Of a stretch of DNA of 56,016 bases, positions 1 to 8,387 are shown piece after piece. The translations under genes were made by a program, and so were the position numbers. Position 1 is the first letter of the stretch, and the number at the start of each line of letters is the position of its first letter. The DNA lies in assembly GCA_945883815.1 (NCBI GenBank), contig CAMCYJ010000014.1:1-56016 (forward strand), in the 5' to 3' direction. The stretch is from Akkermansia muciniphila (GTDB lineage: Bacteria > Verrucomicrobiota > Verrucomicrobiia > Limisphaerales > UBA9464). The notes under the pieces were generated by a model that saw nothing but the letters and a program-made list of their open reading frames with translations, was not told where the DNA came from and did no database searches.

Positions 1-1306
1 TGCCACCCGCGCTGCCCACCTTGGTGGTGCCGTGGAACAACTGCACGTGCAGCCACTCATTGAAGGTGACCGGCTCGTCGGACTTCTTTTCCTCCACGGT
101 CAAGCCGAGGTTCGACGCGATGGAGCGCACGTTGATGTTGTTGATGTCCTTCGGGCCGGTGCCGCTGGCGCTGAGGTAACCCTTGAGAATGGCGCGGGTC
201 ACGGGGTCGGTCGCCGGGAGGTCCTGGGCCTTGCCGCCGAAGGTGACATACAAACGGTCCACACCCGGAGGGGCCAGCTGGCTGAGGAGGCTGCCCAGCT
301 TCTCGCCCAACGCCACATAGGGTTGGACTTGTTCAAAGGCCTTGGCATCGACCCCGGGCAGGTTGACCGCATTGCGGACCTCGCCGGTGAGCAGGAACGC
401 GCTGATGATCTCGGCGACTTCCAGGCCGCACTTTTCTTGGGCTTCTTCGGTGCTGGCTCCCAAATGCGGGGTGAGGACGACGTTGGGGAGCGTCCGGAGC
501 TTGTGGTCGGAAGCGAGCGGTTCGGAGCCGAAGACATCCAGAGCGGCCCCGGCCACTTTCCCAGATTCGAGTCCCGCAATCAGGTCCGGTTCGTTGACGA
601 TCTCGCCACGGGCACAGTTCACGATCCGCACGCCGGGCTTCATCTTGGCGATGGATTCCGAGTTGATCATGCCCCGCGTGTCGGGCGTCACCGGCATGTG
701 GACAGTGATGAAATCGGAAGAGCGGTAAATGGCATCGGTGTCGGCGACGAGTTCGACTCCCAACTGGCGAGCACGGGCTTCGGTGAGGAAGGGGTCGTAA
801 GCGATCACTCGCATTCCGAAGGCGAGCGCCCGTTTGGCCACCTCTGAACCAATGCGGCCCATACCCAGCACACCCAGAGTCTTGCCATGGATCTCCGTGC
901 CCTGGAACGCTTTGCGGTCCCACTTGCCCGCGGCCATGGTGGCATGGGCAGCGGGGATCTTGCGGGCAAGCGCGCCCAGCATGAAGAAGGTCAATTCGGC
1001 CGTGGTGACCGTGTTGCCGGCCGGAGTGTTCATCACCACGACGCCCCGTTGGGTGGCGGTGGCGACATCGACGTTGTCCACGCCCACGCCCGCGCGCCCG
1101 ACGACCTGGAGTTTCGGGGCCGCCTCCAGCACCGCCTTGGTGACCTTCGTCTCGGAGCGGACCACGATGGCCTCCACGTCGACCAGGAGGGGTAGCAATT
1201 CTGCCTCGGAGAGCCGCTTGGACAAGACGGTCACCTTGAATTCAGGGCGCGCTTGGAAATACGCGATGCCGCGCGGGGAGATGGGGTCGCAAACGAGAAC
1301 GTGCAT
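1..1306 (-). CDS. serA: D-3-phosphoglycerate dehydrogenase, 5' part (cut by window start)
   Basis: Catalyses NAD-dependent oxidation of 3-phosphoglycerate to 3-phosphohydroxypyruvate, the first step of serine synthesis, in the cytoplasm. The reading frame starts at the ATG at 1306 (MHVLVCDPISPRG) and stays open to base 1, giving about 435 codons without a stop. Visible family features are the segment VVGRAGVGVDNVD, the nucleotide-binding loop LGVLGMGRIGSEV, the catalytic-arginine stretch NCARGEIVNE and the histidine motif LTPHLGASTEEAQ. After these comes the allosteric substrate-binding-type segment found in long-form SerA proteins. The C-terminal ACT domain expected for the long form would lie outside the window, so its presence cannot be judged. 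The gene is divergent from the phosphatase gene that starts at 1447, and the 140-bp gap between them should carry both promoters. Confidence 0.94.
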   Translation of the reverse strand, partial: MHVLVCDPISPRGIAYFQARPEFKVTVLSKRLSEAELLPLLVDVEAIVVRSETKVTKAVLEAAPKLQVVGRAGVGVDNVDVATATQRGVVVMNTPAGNTVTTAELTFFMLGALARKIPAAHATMAAGKWDRKAFQGTEIHGKTLGVLGMGRIGSEVAKRALAFGMRVIAYDPFLTEARARQLGVELVADTDAIYRSSDFITVHMPVTPDTRGMINSESIAKMKPGVRIVNCARGEIVNEPDLIAGLESGKVAGAALDVFGSEPLASDHKLRTLPNVVLTPHLGASTEEAQEKCGLEVAEIISAFLLTGEVRNAVNLPGVDAKAFEQVQPYVALGEKLGSLLSQLAPPGVDRLYVTFGGKAQDLPATDPVTRAILKGYLSASGTGPKDINNINVRSIASNLGLTVEEKKSDEPVTFNEWLHVQLFHGTTKVGSAGG

Positions 1307-1446
1307 AAAGCGCTGTGACGGTATGAACCGGGCCGGCGGAGGTCAACGCACCGTTGGGTGTCCTCTTGAATGCATTTGGGTGAAATCGGAGGCATAGAAC
1401 GGGCTGGCTCTTGCTCCGGAGGGGGCGCTGGCGTCCAATCGTTCGC

Positions 1447-3003
1447 ATGGCATCGATCTCCCGGCGGCAGTTTGGTGCGGCTCTGGCCGCGGTTGGCGGT
1501 CATTGGGCCGTGCCCATCATTGGCGCGTTGCCGGCCGTGCGGGTGGGGGGACGCCCGCTCGTGACTCATGGAGTGGCCAGTGGCGATGTGGAGGCCTCAT
1601 CGGCCGTTGTCTGGAGCCGTTGCGATCAGGCGGCCCGTATGGTGGTGGAATGGTCGGAGGACGAATTGTTCCGCACCCGGCAACATCGAGTAGGTCCGGT
1701 TGTCGGGCTGGACTCTGATCACACAGCCAAACTCCTTCTGCGAGATCTCCCGCCGGGCCGGCGGATTTTTTACCGCGTCTGCTTCGAGGATCGGCAGGGC
1801 GTCAGCGGTGACTGGGAGGTCGGTTCTCTGGTGACGGCCAGCACAAACTCCGGCAAATCCGGCGACTCGGCCGTTCATTTTGTCTGGTCCGGGGACACTT
1901 GCGGCCAGGGCTATGGCATCGATGAGAGTCGCGGTGGCATGCGCACCTATCAGTCCATGATGGCCCAGGATCCCCAGTTCTTCGTCCACAGCGGGGACAC
2001 CATTTATGCGGACAATCCCTTGGTGCCGGAACTACGGTTGCCCGATGGCAGTGTTTGGAAAAACCGGGTGACCGAAGAGAAGTCCAAGGTGGCCGAGACC
2101 TTGGGTGAGTTTCGCGGGAACTACCGCTACAACCTGCTGGATTCCCACGTGCGACGCTTCAATGCCCGCGTCCCCATGTTCGCTCAGTGGGATGATCATG
2201 AGGTGCTGAACAATTGGTATCCGGGTGAGGTTTTACCGGTTTCGGCGGGGTATCGGGTTCGGGACGTCAACCTTCTGGCGGCGCGGTCCCGGCAGGCCTT
2301 TTTCGAGTACATGCCGATCCGCAACCATCCGCAGCGGCAGATTTATCGGCGCATCCGTCGGGGGCCGCAGTGTGAATTGTTCTTTCTGGATCTCCGCTCC
2401 CATCGCGGCCCCAACGGGCCCAACCGGCAGCCGGTTTCCGGGCCCGACACCGATTATTTGGGTCGATCCCAACTGGCGTGGCTCAAAGAGGCGCTCGCGG
2501 CCAGCACAGCGACGTGGAAGTTTGTTTGTTCGGACATGCCCCTGGGCTTGATGGTGCGCGATGGTGCCGACGCCTTCGAAAACGGGGCCAATGGCGACGG
2601 GATTCCGCTGGGTCGTGAATTGGAGATCGCGTCGCTGCTGCGGCATTTGCGGGATCATCGAGTCCGCAATGTGGTCTGGTTGACGGCTGATGTGCATTAC
2701 TGCGCCTCGCATTTCTACGACCCCGCGCAGGCCCAGTTTTCCGAGTTCGATGGTTTTTGGGAGTTTGTGAGCGGCCCGCTCCATGCGGGAACCTTCGGGC
2801 CGGGAACTCTCGACAACACGTTCGGACCGCAAGTTCGGTTTTCATCGCGCCAACCCGGACAAGCCATTTCAGGGCCCTGGAGCACCGAGCAATTCTTCGG
2901 GTCGGTTCGTATTGCCCCAGTGACCCAGGTGGCAACGGTGACCCATTTGAATCGAGACGGGCAACGCGTGTGGAGCATCGATCTGGAGCCGACCCGCTCA
3001 TGA
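1447..3003 (+). CDS. PhoD-like metallophosphatase, Tat-exported
   Basis: Predicted secreted phosphodiesterase/alkaline phosphatase of the PhoD family, 518 aa. I chose the ATG at 1447 because it puts a twin-arginine signal, SRRQFGAALAAVGG, right at the N-terminus; a TTG start 36 bases upstream would bury it. Metal-binding and core motifs are visible in order: WSGDTCGQ, FVHSGDTIYAD, WDDHEVLNN and, near the end, WLTADVHYCASHFYDP. The N-terminal half has the Fe3/Ca-type PhoD N-domain look (VASGDVEASSAVVWSR). Length fits the family. Its stop overlaps the start of the next gene (ATGA at 3000-3003), so the two are probably co-translated although no functional link between them is obvious. The substrate is not known; release of phosphate from phosphodiesters outside the cytoplasm is the family role. 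Confidence 0.91.
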   Translation: MASISRRQFGAALAAVGGHWAVPIIGALPAVRVGGRPLVTHGVASGDVEASSAVVWSRCDQAARMVVEWSEDELFRTRQHRVGPVVGLDSDHTAKLLLRDLPPGRRIFYRVCFEDRQGVSGDWEVGSLVTASTNSGKSGDSAVHFVWSGDTCGQGYGIDESRGGMRTYQSMMAQDPQFFVHSGDTIYADNPLVPELRLPDGSVWKNRVTEEKSKVAETLGEFRGNYRYNLLDSHVRRFNARVPMFAQWDDHEVLNNWYPGEVLPVSAGYRVRDVNLLAARSRQAFFEYMPIRNHPQRQIYRRIRRGPQCELFFLDLRSHRGPNGPNRQPVSGPDTDYLGRSQLAWLKEALAASTATWKFVCSDMPLGLMVRDGADAFENGANGDGIPLGRELEIASLLRHLRDHRVRNVVWLTADVHYCASHFYDPAQAQFSEFDGFWEFVSGPLHAGTFGPGTLDNTFGPQVRFSSRQPGQAISGPWSTEQFFGSVRIAPVTQVATVTHLNRDGQRVWSIDLEPTRS

Positions 3004-4157
3004 GCGATCCTTGCGAAGCGCTGCATCCAGGGCTGCCCGAGCCTTCGATGGATCGTTCGCGAGTTCTCGTGGAGCGGATCCGGGCCGTCCTTGAAGCTGC
3101 GGGTGGAGCCGTGTCGTTGGCCCGCTACATGGAAATGGCTCTCTATGAGCCCGGTCTCGGGTACTACGAGCGCACGCCTCGGATCGTGGGTCGCGGCGGG
3201 GATTTCGCGACCAGTGTCTCGGTGGGATCCCTCTTTGGCGAATTGATGGCCTACTGGATCGAGCACGAGATCAGCGCATCAGAAGGACTGTCCGACGGGC
3301 CTCTGGAGATTGTTGAGGCTGGGGCTCACGATGGCCAGTGGGCCGAAGATATCCTGGAAGCCTTGATGCGTGGAGCCGGCAGGGGCTGTGATCGCTTGAG
3401 TTATCGGATCGTCGAGCCGAGTGCCACACGTCAGGCTTGGCAGCGCGAACGGTTGGCCCGTTTCGGCGACCGCGTGGCCTGGAGCGAGGCGATGCCGGAC
3501 CGTGTGCGCGGGGTGATTCTCTCCAACGAACTCCTCGATGCCTTCCCCGTGGAACGCTGGCGCTGGAGCGCTGCCCAGCGGCGATGGGTGGAGCAGGGTG
3601 TGTGCTGGAAAGACGGCCGGTTCGACTGGATTGCGCTGCCCACGTCTGCGCCGGCGGAGTGGAACTTGCCGGACGAATTGGAGTCGGTTCTGCCCGAGGG
3701 GTTTGTCCGTGAGCGGAGCCCGGCTGCGGTGGCCTGGTGGGCAAGGGCCGCAGCAGCCCTGCAAGATGGATGCCTTATCACCTTCGATTACGGGTTGGAG
3801 GCGGAGGAGTTTCTGACCCCCGGACGATCGGCGGGAACGCTGCGGGCTTACCACCGGCACCGGGTCTCCGACGACCTCCTCTCGTCTCCGGGCGAGGTGG
3901 ACTTGACGGCTCATGTCGATTTCAGCGCCGTTGCTGAGGCCGCTCGGCAAGAAGGGTTGACGCCCTGGTACCGGGAACGCCAATCACGGTTTCTCATGCG
4001 CATCCTCGAAGCGACCCAGCGGAGCCCGGGGGGCTTCCAGGACTGGAGCACTCCACGCGTTCGAGCCTTCCAAACCTTGACTCACCCCGAGCACTTTGGC
4101 CGCTCATTTCGGGTGTTGGCTCAGGGCAGGGGTGCTTCGCCGTGGAGTCGAGCCTGA
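3000..4157 (+). CDS. MidA/NDUFAF7-like class I SAM-dependent methyltransferase
   Basis: A 385-aa protein of the family containing mitochondrial NDUFAF7 (MidA), which arginine-methylates a subunit of respiratory complex I; the bacterial substrate is not established. The family signature is clear at the N-terminus: MEMALYEPGLGYYER followed by RGGDFATSVSVGSLFGELMA, then a SAM-site-like strand EIVEAGAHDGQWAEDIL, and the post-motif GVILSNELLDAFPVERW. The central ITFDYGLEAEEF and the late HVDFSAVAEAA are also typical. The open frame extends further upstream (to 2757) inside the phosphatase gene, but the ATG at 3000, in an ATGA overlap with the phosphatase stop, gives the normal family length and N-terminus. 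Confidence 0.88.
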   Translation: MSDPCEALHPGLPEPSMDRSRVLVERIRAVLEAAGGAVSLARYMEMALYEPGLGYYERTPRIVGRGGDFATSVSVGSLFGELMAYWIEHEISASEGLSDGPLEIVEAGAHDGQWAEDILEALMRGAGRGCDRLSYRIVEPSATRQAWQRERLARFGDRVAWSEAMPDRVRGVILSNELLDAFPVERWRWSAAQRRWVEQGVCWKDGRFDWIALPTSAPAEWNLPDELESVLPEGFVRERSPAAVAWWARAAAALQDGCLITFDYGLEAEEFLTPGRSAGTLRAYHRHRVSDDLLSSPGEVDLTAHVDFSAVAEAARQEGLTPWYRERQSRFLMRILEATQRSPGGFQDWSTPRVRAFQTLTHPEHFGRSFRVLAQGRGASPWSRA

Positions 4158-4238
4158 ACAAAATCGTTGCAGCCAAGGCTCATTTTTAATGGGGCCAGAA
4201 TCTCGCGCATCCAACTTCCCGTTGCCCCGGAGGCAACC

Positions 4239-5330
4239 GTGCGCCAGTTTTGCCGCCGCGAGATGATGGACATGGCAGGCACAGTTCCCTGGCGACGGCC
4301 GGATCTCCGCCCGCTTGGGTGGGCGGCGGTGGTTGCGCTCGTCGTGCATCTCCTCGCCTTCTTGCTGTGGACAGGTGCCGCGCTGTGGGTTCGCAAGGCC
4401 CCCGAACAGGCCCCCGAATGGGTCAAGAATCTGGTCCAACCCACCGCACCAATGCCTTTGAAACCTGCGGATCCCGCACAGGATCCAGCTTGGCAGGAGG
4501 TGCCTCTGACCTTCATTGAAGTCGATCCGGCGTTGGCGGTGAAGGATCCGCCGAGGGACGCCAAGTTCTACTCGGCGGCCAATGCGGTGTCGGGTCAGCC
4601 CATTCCGTCGCAAAAAGCACTCAAGGATCCGGAAATCACGGGCACCCAGAAGACGATGCCCAAGACCTTCGACACGGCCAAACCGTCACCGACCCCGCCT
4701 CAGGCTCAGCCGAAGGAGGAAGAAGCCCCGGCCACTCCGGAGACGGCGGTCCGCCAAGAAAAGAAAGAATCCCAAAAGGCCCAGCCCTTGGGAGGAGTCC
4801 AGAAGCCGGGCGAAACCCAATTGGCCAAGGTGGAGCCCAGGGCCACGACCGAGCGACCTCAAGAAGAGCGCAAGCCCGTGGAAGCCCAGGAGTCTGGCGC
4901 CCCCAGACGCAAGCCCATCAAACGGTTGGCGCAGGCCATGGAGCAGAAGGGAATTATCCGTGGTGAAAAAATGCTGCAGGAGGGCGGATCCAGTCGGTTC
5001 AGTATCTCTCCGTCCTTCGACGTCAAAAGCACGCCTTTTGGCGAATACGACTTGCGGATGATCGCTGCCGTGCAGGAACGCTGGTGGGCTCTTTTGGACG
5101 AGCGGCATTACGCCCTGGAGCGAACCGGCAAGGTGGTGCTCAAATTCCGGTTGCACGGCGATGGGTCCATTTCCCAGATGACCACTGCTGAATCCACCGT
5201 CGGCGAGACGCTCAGCTTTACGTGCGAAGCGGCGGTCATGGGGGCATCGCCCTTCGGTCGTTGGCCCAGCGTGCTGAAAGCCCAGGCGCTGGATCCTCGC
5301 GAAATCACTTTCACCTTCCATTACTACTGA
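4239..5330 (+). CDS. TonB-like periplasm-spanning protein
   Basis: Predicted energy-transducing protein that works with the ExbB and ExbD proteins encoded next. It has one N-terminal membrane segment (WAAVVALVVHLLAFLLW), a long Pro/Lys/Glu-rich linker typical of TonB/TolA proteins (for example TPPQAQPKEEEAPATPE), and a C-terminal globular domain whose segment VQERWWALLDE then GKVVLKFRLHGDGSI recalls the TonB C-terminal fold. The start is uncertain. The GTG at 4239 has a GGAGG five bases upstream; ATGs at 4263, 4266 and 4272 are alternatives and would leave the membrane segment intact. Sequence identity to textbook TonB looks low, so the call rests on architecture and on the exbB/exbD genes downstream. 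TolA is the main alternative. Confidence 0.72.
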   Translation: MRQFCRREMMDMAGTVPWRRPDLRPLGWAAVVALVVHLLAFLLWTGAALWVRKAPEQAPEWVKNLVQPTAPMPLKPADPAQDPAWQEVPLTFIEVDPALAVKDPPRDAKFYSAANAVSGQPIPSQKALKDPEITGTQKTMPKTFDTAKPSPTPPQAQPKEEEAPATPETAVRQEKKESQKAQPLGGVQKPGETQLAKVEPRATTERPQEERKPVEAQESGAPRRKPIKRLAQAMEQKGIIRGEKMLQEGGSSRFSISPSFDVKSTPFGEYDLRMIAAVQERWWALLDERHYALERTGKVVLKFRLHGDGSISQMTTAESTVGETLSFTCEAAVMGASPFGRWPSVLKAQALDPREITFTFHYY

Positions 5331-5378
5331 CACCGGCCCTGCAGTCGGCTTGTCCATTTTCAAACACCTTAGAAACTC

Positions 5379-6038
5379 ATGCGATCATTGTTGGATGGTG
5401 GCCCCTTTGTGTGGCTCTTGCTGGGTCTTTCCGTGACGGCCCTGACCGTCGTGCTGGAGCGTGCCTGGTCGTTGCGGCGAGACCGGATCCTCCCTCGTGC
5501 CCTGACGGATGCTTTGGCCGATGGCGATGTGGCCCGCCTTCGCGGAGCCTGCCAGGCTCAGCCTTCGCCCATGGCTCGACTCATTCTCTCGATCCTGGAC
5601 CACTTGCCGTGGCCCAAATCCGAGAATGTGGCCGCCCTCGAAGTGCGTGCCCGGCAGGAGATCGCCGGTCTGGAGCGGGGCTTGGTCGTGCTCGAAATCA
5701 TTGTCGGTATCGCGCCGCTCCTCGGGTTGGTCGGTACCATTTACGGCATCATTCCGCTGCTGGGAGACTTCGGTTCCAACCTGCAAGCCGACAACGCCTT
5801 CATCGCCAAGGGCATGTCGGTGGCCCTCTACAAGACCGTGCTCGGACTGCTGGTGGCCATGCCCACGTTGGCTGCATGGAGCCTCTTCAATAAGCGCGTC
5901 GAACTGCTGGGTCTCGAGTTGGAGAGTGTTTGCGATGCCTTGATGCGCCGGCATTACCTGCGAGAGCGTGGGTCCAATGGCGCTGGAGCGGTTCGTGGAG
6001 CGGACGGCGGCGTTGGGGCTGAAGGAGTGCGTTCATGA
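5379..6038 (+). CDS. exbB: ExbB/TolQ/MotA-family proton channel protein
   Basis: Inner-membrane subunit of the proton-driven ExbB-ExbD (or TolQ-TolR) motor that energises TonB-type proteins. 219 aa with three membrane segments at about residues 8-26, 101-128 and 148-172. The conserved second-helix core is APLLGLVGTIYGIIPLLGDFG and the third helix is SVALYKTVLGLLVAMPTLAAW, both characteristic of the MotA/TolQ/ExbB channel domain. The start ATG at 5379 follows the TonB-like gene by 48 bases, and the stop overlaps the exbD start in an ATGA, which fits a tight stoichiometric complex. Whether it serves TonB-dependent import or a Tol-Pal-like role cannot be decided from sequence; no TonB-dependent receptor or Pal gene is nearby. 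Confidence 0.93.
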   Translation: MRSLLDGGPFVWLLLGLSVTALTVVLERAWSLRRDRILPRALTDALADGDVARLRGACQAQPSPMARLILSILDHLPWPKSENVAALEVRARQEIAGLERGLVVLEIIVGIAPLLGLVGTIYGIIPLLGDFGSNLQADNAFIAKGMSVALYKTVLGLLVAMPTLAAWSLFNKRVELLGLELESVCDALMRRHYLRERGSNGAGAVRGADGGVGAEGVRS

Positions 6039-6460
6039 AGTTCCTGACCCGCCGTCGTAAAGCCGCTCCGGCCATCATCATCATTTCGCTGATCGATGTA
6101 TTGGTGGTGCTGATGGTTTTCTTGATGGTGACCACGCGGTTCAAGAACACCCCCTCGGTGGCCCTGACCTTGCCGGAGACCCGTGAAGCGCCCAAGGCCG
6201 GTGCCAGTGCCGAAAAACCGCCCATGGTGGTGACCATAGCTGCGGCCGCTCCGCAATTCTATGTGGGCCCGCGTGCGGTCACTTCCGACAAATTGCTCAA
6301 TGAATTGAAGGATGCCGTTGCGGCCGACCCCAAGGTCAAGGTGGTGCTCCGCGCCGACGAGAACGCCAACTGGGGCGACGTGGTCAAAGTCATGGACTTC
6401 GCCAAGCAGGCCAAGGTCCAAAACATCCGCGCCTTCACCCGCACGGCGGGAGGCAAATGA
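6035..6460 (+). CDS. exbD: ExbD/TolR-family biopolymer transport protein
   Basis: Single-span partner of ExbB, 141 aa. The N-terminus is basic (MKFLTRRRKA) and is followed by one membrane helix at about residues 12-33 containing SLIDVLVVLMVFLMV. Asp21 in this helix matches the protonatable aspartate that is essential in ExbD and TolR. The periplasmic part ends in the usual small alpha/beta domain, VVLRADENANWGDVVKVMDFAKQAKV. It is the last gene of the tonB-exbB-exbD set and is translationally coupled to exbB through an ATGA overlap. The first copy of the 112-bp repeat begins only seven bases after its stop codon. Confidence 0.94.
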   Translation: MKFLTRRRKAAPAIIIISLIDVLVVLMVFLMVTTRFKNTPSVALTLPETREAPKAGASAEKPPMVVTIAAAAPQFYVGPRAVTSDKLLNELKDAVAADPKVKVVLRADENANWGDVVKVMDFAKQAKVQNIRAFTRTAGGK

Positions 6461-6466
6461 GGGGGG

Positions 6467-6578
6467 CAGCGGGAACGGTCCTGCGCTCGCAGGTAAGCTC
6501 GGGGAAGCAGGAGCTTTGGCGCTGCGCGCCGGGTGGTGGTAGATCGCTTCCAATGCTTGCTCCGGCCCGTTCCCGCTG
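6467..6578. repeat. 112-bp repeat with inverted ends, copy A
   Basis: Begins with CAGCGGGAACGG and ends with the reverse complement CCGTTCCCGCTG. The interior carries shared blocks CGCTCGCAGG, GAGCTTTGGCGCTG, GCGCCGGG, and GATCGCTTCCAATGCTTGCT. Near-complete copies recur at 8673-8784 and 8805-8917 and partial ones at 6591, 6715 and 8612. No encoded protein is credible; the ORFs over these copies differ between frames and carry no family signal. Confidence 0.88.
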
Positions 6579-6590
6579 CTGAGTGGGCGG

Positions 6591-6703
6591 GATTGGGATG
6601 GATCCTTCGCTAGCAGGGAAGCTCGGGGGAGGATGGGCTTTGGCGCTGACGCGCCGGGAGAGGGGTGATCGCTTCCAATGCTCGCTCCGGACCGTTCCCG
6701 CTG
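6591..6703. repeat. 112-bp repeat, copy B with diverged left end
   Basis: Same order of internal blocks as copy A (GCAGGGAAGCTCGG, GGCTTTGGCGCTG, GCGCCGGG, GATCGCTTCCAATGCT) and an intact right inverted end CCGTTCCCGCTG at 6692-6703. The left inverted end is no longer recognisable. Confidence 0.8.
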
Positions 6704-6714
6704 CTGAATGGGCG

Positions 6715-6762
6715 GCGGTGGGATGGGTCCTTCGATCGCAGGGAAGCTCGAGGGAGTTGAGA
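6715..6762. repeat. 112-bp repeat, left-end fragment
   Basis: A short piece resembling the left third of the repeat (GGTCCTTCGATCGCAGGGAA then GCTCGAGGGAG), abutting copy B. The right part is missing. The following ~175 bases up to 6937 contain a small hairpin (TTCGA/TCGAA around 6791-6803) but no gene that I can recognise. Confidence 0.55.
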
Positions 6763-6937
6763 GGTTGGTGTGGGTGGAGGTCGATCTGGGCGTGGAATTG
6801 AAGGCGGTTCGAAGCTCGAATCTCCGCATGTGCCGTGCGGGAGCTTGAGTGTTGGTGGGTGTGCCTGCACCTAAGATGGGTGCCACCGTGCTGTTGGGAT
6901 GCTTGAGCCGTAGGTTCGAGCGGGCTAACTTTGGCTC

Positions 6938-7162
6938 GTGAGCATTGAGTCCACCGCAACGGTGACAGATCGTCGAAACATCTCCCCTGAGGTGGTGGAG
7001 ATGGCCCGGCGTGCCGTGAGGGATTTCCGCAGTTGCTTCTGGTGGTGGAACCCGGAGTTCGTTCCTCAGACCGAAGCGGATGTGCGGGAAATCGTGCTGA
7101 ATCTCCGCAAGGGCGACCACAAAGCATGGCAGCGGGCCCAGGAACTCAATGCATGCCTTTAA
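6938..7162 (+). CDS. Small protein upstream of the AbiEii-like gene, possible partner/antitoxin
   Basis: A 74-aa protein from a GTG start. It begins with a hydrophilic stretch and then the conserved-looking segment CFWWWNPEF followed by a helix-rich acidic/basic tail (EADVREIVLNLRKG, then AWQRAQELNACL). Its stop codon lies inside the start of the AbiEii-like gene (10-base overlap), so the two are almost certainly translated together. Position and size suggest the partner of the nucleotidyltransferase, possibly its antitoxin. However, it has no helix-turn-helix like AbiEi, so this is inference from context. I do not recognise the family with certainty. Confidence 0.62.
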   Translation: MSIESTATVTDRRNISPEVVEMARRAVRDFRSCFWWWNPEFVPQTEADVREIVLNLRKGDHKAWQRAQELNACL

Positions 7163-7965
7163 CCGTTCTCCAGAAGCAGGTTCTACGGATCTTGGCTGCC
7201 AATCGGAGCGAGGAGAGTCACTTTGCAGGCGGTCTGGTCCTGAATGCAGGAGAAGATTCTCCGCGTTACAGCCACGACTTCGACATCTTCCACGAAGCGG
7301 AAGCCGAGGTGGCGCGCGCCAGCGATCTCGATGTCCACTCCTTGCAGTCGGCCGGCTACGAAGTTCATCAGACCGGGGGCGACTGGAAGAACCCGGCCAG
7401 TTTTCGCAAAGCGAAGCTGATTCACGCGGAGGAGCAGCTCGAGATCGACTGGGCGGCGGATTGCGCCTTCCGATTCTTTCCCATCGAGCCTGATCCTGTG
7501 TTGGGCTGGCGGCTGCATCTCTTTGACATGGCGACGAACAAGGCGCTGGCGCTTGCCGCCCGGTCCGTCACGCGTGACTACGTGGATATTGTTGAACTCG
7601 ACCGTACTTATCCCTTGGAGGCAATCGTCTGGGCCGCATGCGGCAAGGATCAGGGGTTCAGCCCGATGCTGCTGTTGGAGATGATGCGCCGCTTTGCTCG
7701 AATCAACCCACGCCAACTTGAGACCATTCAGGCCCGCCAACTCGATCCCGTTGCACTGAAAAGGGACTGGATCATGATGTCGGAACGGGCAGATGCGGAG
7801 ATCACCCGAGTCGCCGACACATTGCCGGAAATTCCCTTGGGGGTCGCGTTCGTGGATGGCAAGGGATCGCCGGGTTGGATTGGGAGGGACTCCACATTGC
7901 AGATCCATCGTCCGACCGTCCGGGGGTGCTGGCCGCTGGTCATTCCCGGGCCCGCGGAGGGCTGA
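7153..7965 (+). CDS. AbiEii/AbiGii-type nucleotidyltransferase toxin family protein
   Basis: 270-aa protein of the minimal nucleotidyltransferase family that includes AbiEii, the toxin of a type IV toxin-antitoxin/abortive-infection pair, and MenT-like tRNA-modifying toxins. The active-site signature is visible as HFAGGLVLN followed by RYSHDFDIF, with Asp42 and Asp44 as the likely metal ligands, and a further acidic strand QLEIDWAAD near residue 100. The helical middle (LHLFDMATNKALALAARSVTRDYVDIVEL) matches the family's characteristic K/R-rich helix. The ATG at 7153 is preferred because it starts just before the fold; the open frame extends further upstream in the other gene. The usual AbiEi HTH antitoxin is absent. 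Many members of this broad family are uncharacterised and may act in other roles. Confidence 0.8.
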   Translation: MPLTVLQKQVLRILAANRSEESHFAGGLVLNAGEDSPRYSHDFDIFHEAEAEVARASDLDVHSLQSAGYEVHQTGGDWKNPASFRKAKLIHAEEQLEIDWAADCAFRFFPIEPDPVLGWRLHLFDMATNKALALAARSVTRDYVDIVELDRTYPLEAIVWAACGKDQGFSPMLLLEMMRRFARINPRQLETIQARQLDPVALKRDWIMMSERADAEITRVADTLPEIPLGVAFVDGKGSPGWIGRDSTLQIHRPTVRGCWPLVIPGPAEG

Positions 7966-8097
7966 AATCGTTTCCTTCCGGTATCAAACTCGACCGGATT
8001 GGCGAAGCGGGCATCGACAAGATGCAAGGTTTTGGCGCGGTGCATCCCGATCACGGATGGGTTTTCTCGGGTACGGAGTAGGAGGCTATGGGGTCAG
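7966..8097. other. Short intergenic stretch, no convincing gene
   Basis: Between the nucleotidyltransferase stop and the HTH remnant. A 68-codon ORF spanning 7875-8081 overlaps the end of the AbiEii-like gene in another frame and has no recognisable family. The stretch ends in the short motif ATGGGGTCAGATC at 8088-8100, repeated 300 bases downstream. Confidence 0.5.
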
Positions 8098-8100
8098 ATC
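8088..8100. repeat. GGGGTCAGAT motif, left copy
   Basis: ATGGGGTCAGATC, matching 12 of 13 bases with ATGGGGTCAGATT at 8388-8400. The two copies are direct and bracket the HigA-like remnant. Confidence 0.7.
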
Positions 8101-8379
8101 CGTCCATTTGACATTTCGAGGCAGGATTACTTCTACCTGCTCTGCAGATTGCTCGAGGAATACGATCGGGCGCACGTCCGTTGGCCCAAGGCGGGGGTGC
8201 AGGCGCGACTGCGTCATCTGCTGGACGAATCCGGGATGTCGGCCGCCGAATTTTCCCGACTTCTGGGGGGGAGCCGAAACCTCGGGGCCATGATTCTCCG
8301 CGGCGACCGAAACCTGACCGTAGCCCACATCCGCAAGCTATCAGCCCATTTCCGTGTCAGCACGGAACTGCTCATTTGA
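8098..8379 (+). pseudogene. HigA-like antitoxin HTH remnant lacking a start
   Basis: The frame ending at 8379 reads FDISRQDYFYLLCRLLEEYD, then QARLRHLLDESGMSAAEFSR, LLGGSRNLGAMILRGDR and KLSAHFRVSTELLI. This is the usual two-part shape of HigA-type antitoxins: an acidic helical N-terminus and a C-terminal Cro/C1 helix-turn-helix. No ATG or GTG lies in frame near the expected start; the open frame runs back only to a TTG at 7999 through sequence that does not look coding. I therefore read it as an antitoxin whose 5' end has been lost or replaced. The break coincides with the GGGGTCAGAT motif that also lies 10 bases after its stop. No HigB toxin is visible. Confidence 0.6.
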
Positions 8380-8387
8380 GGGGGGCA

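Noticed and set aside
6780-6840. Possible tRNA-like GGTTCGAA...TCGAATC sequence
   Set aside because: The T-loop-like string is part of a simple hairpin; no cloverleaf, anticodon arm or acceptor stem could be drawn.
7875-8081. 68-codon ORF overlapping the end of the AbiEii-like gene
   Set aside because: Begins inside a better-supported gene and matches no family; the end (KMQGFGAVHPDHGWVFSGTE) looks protein-like but cannot be supported alone.
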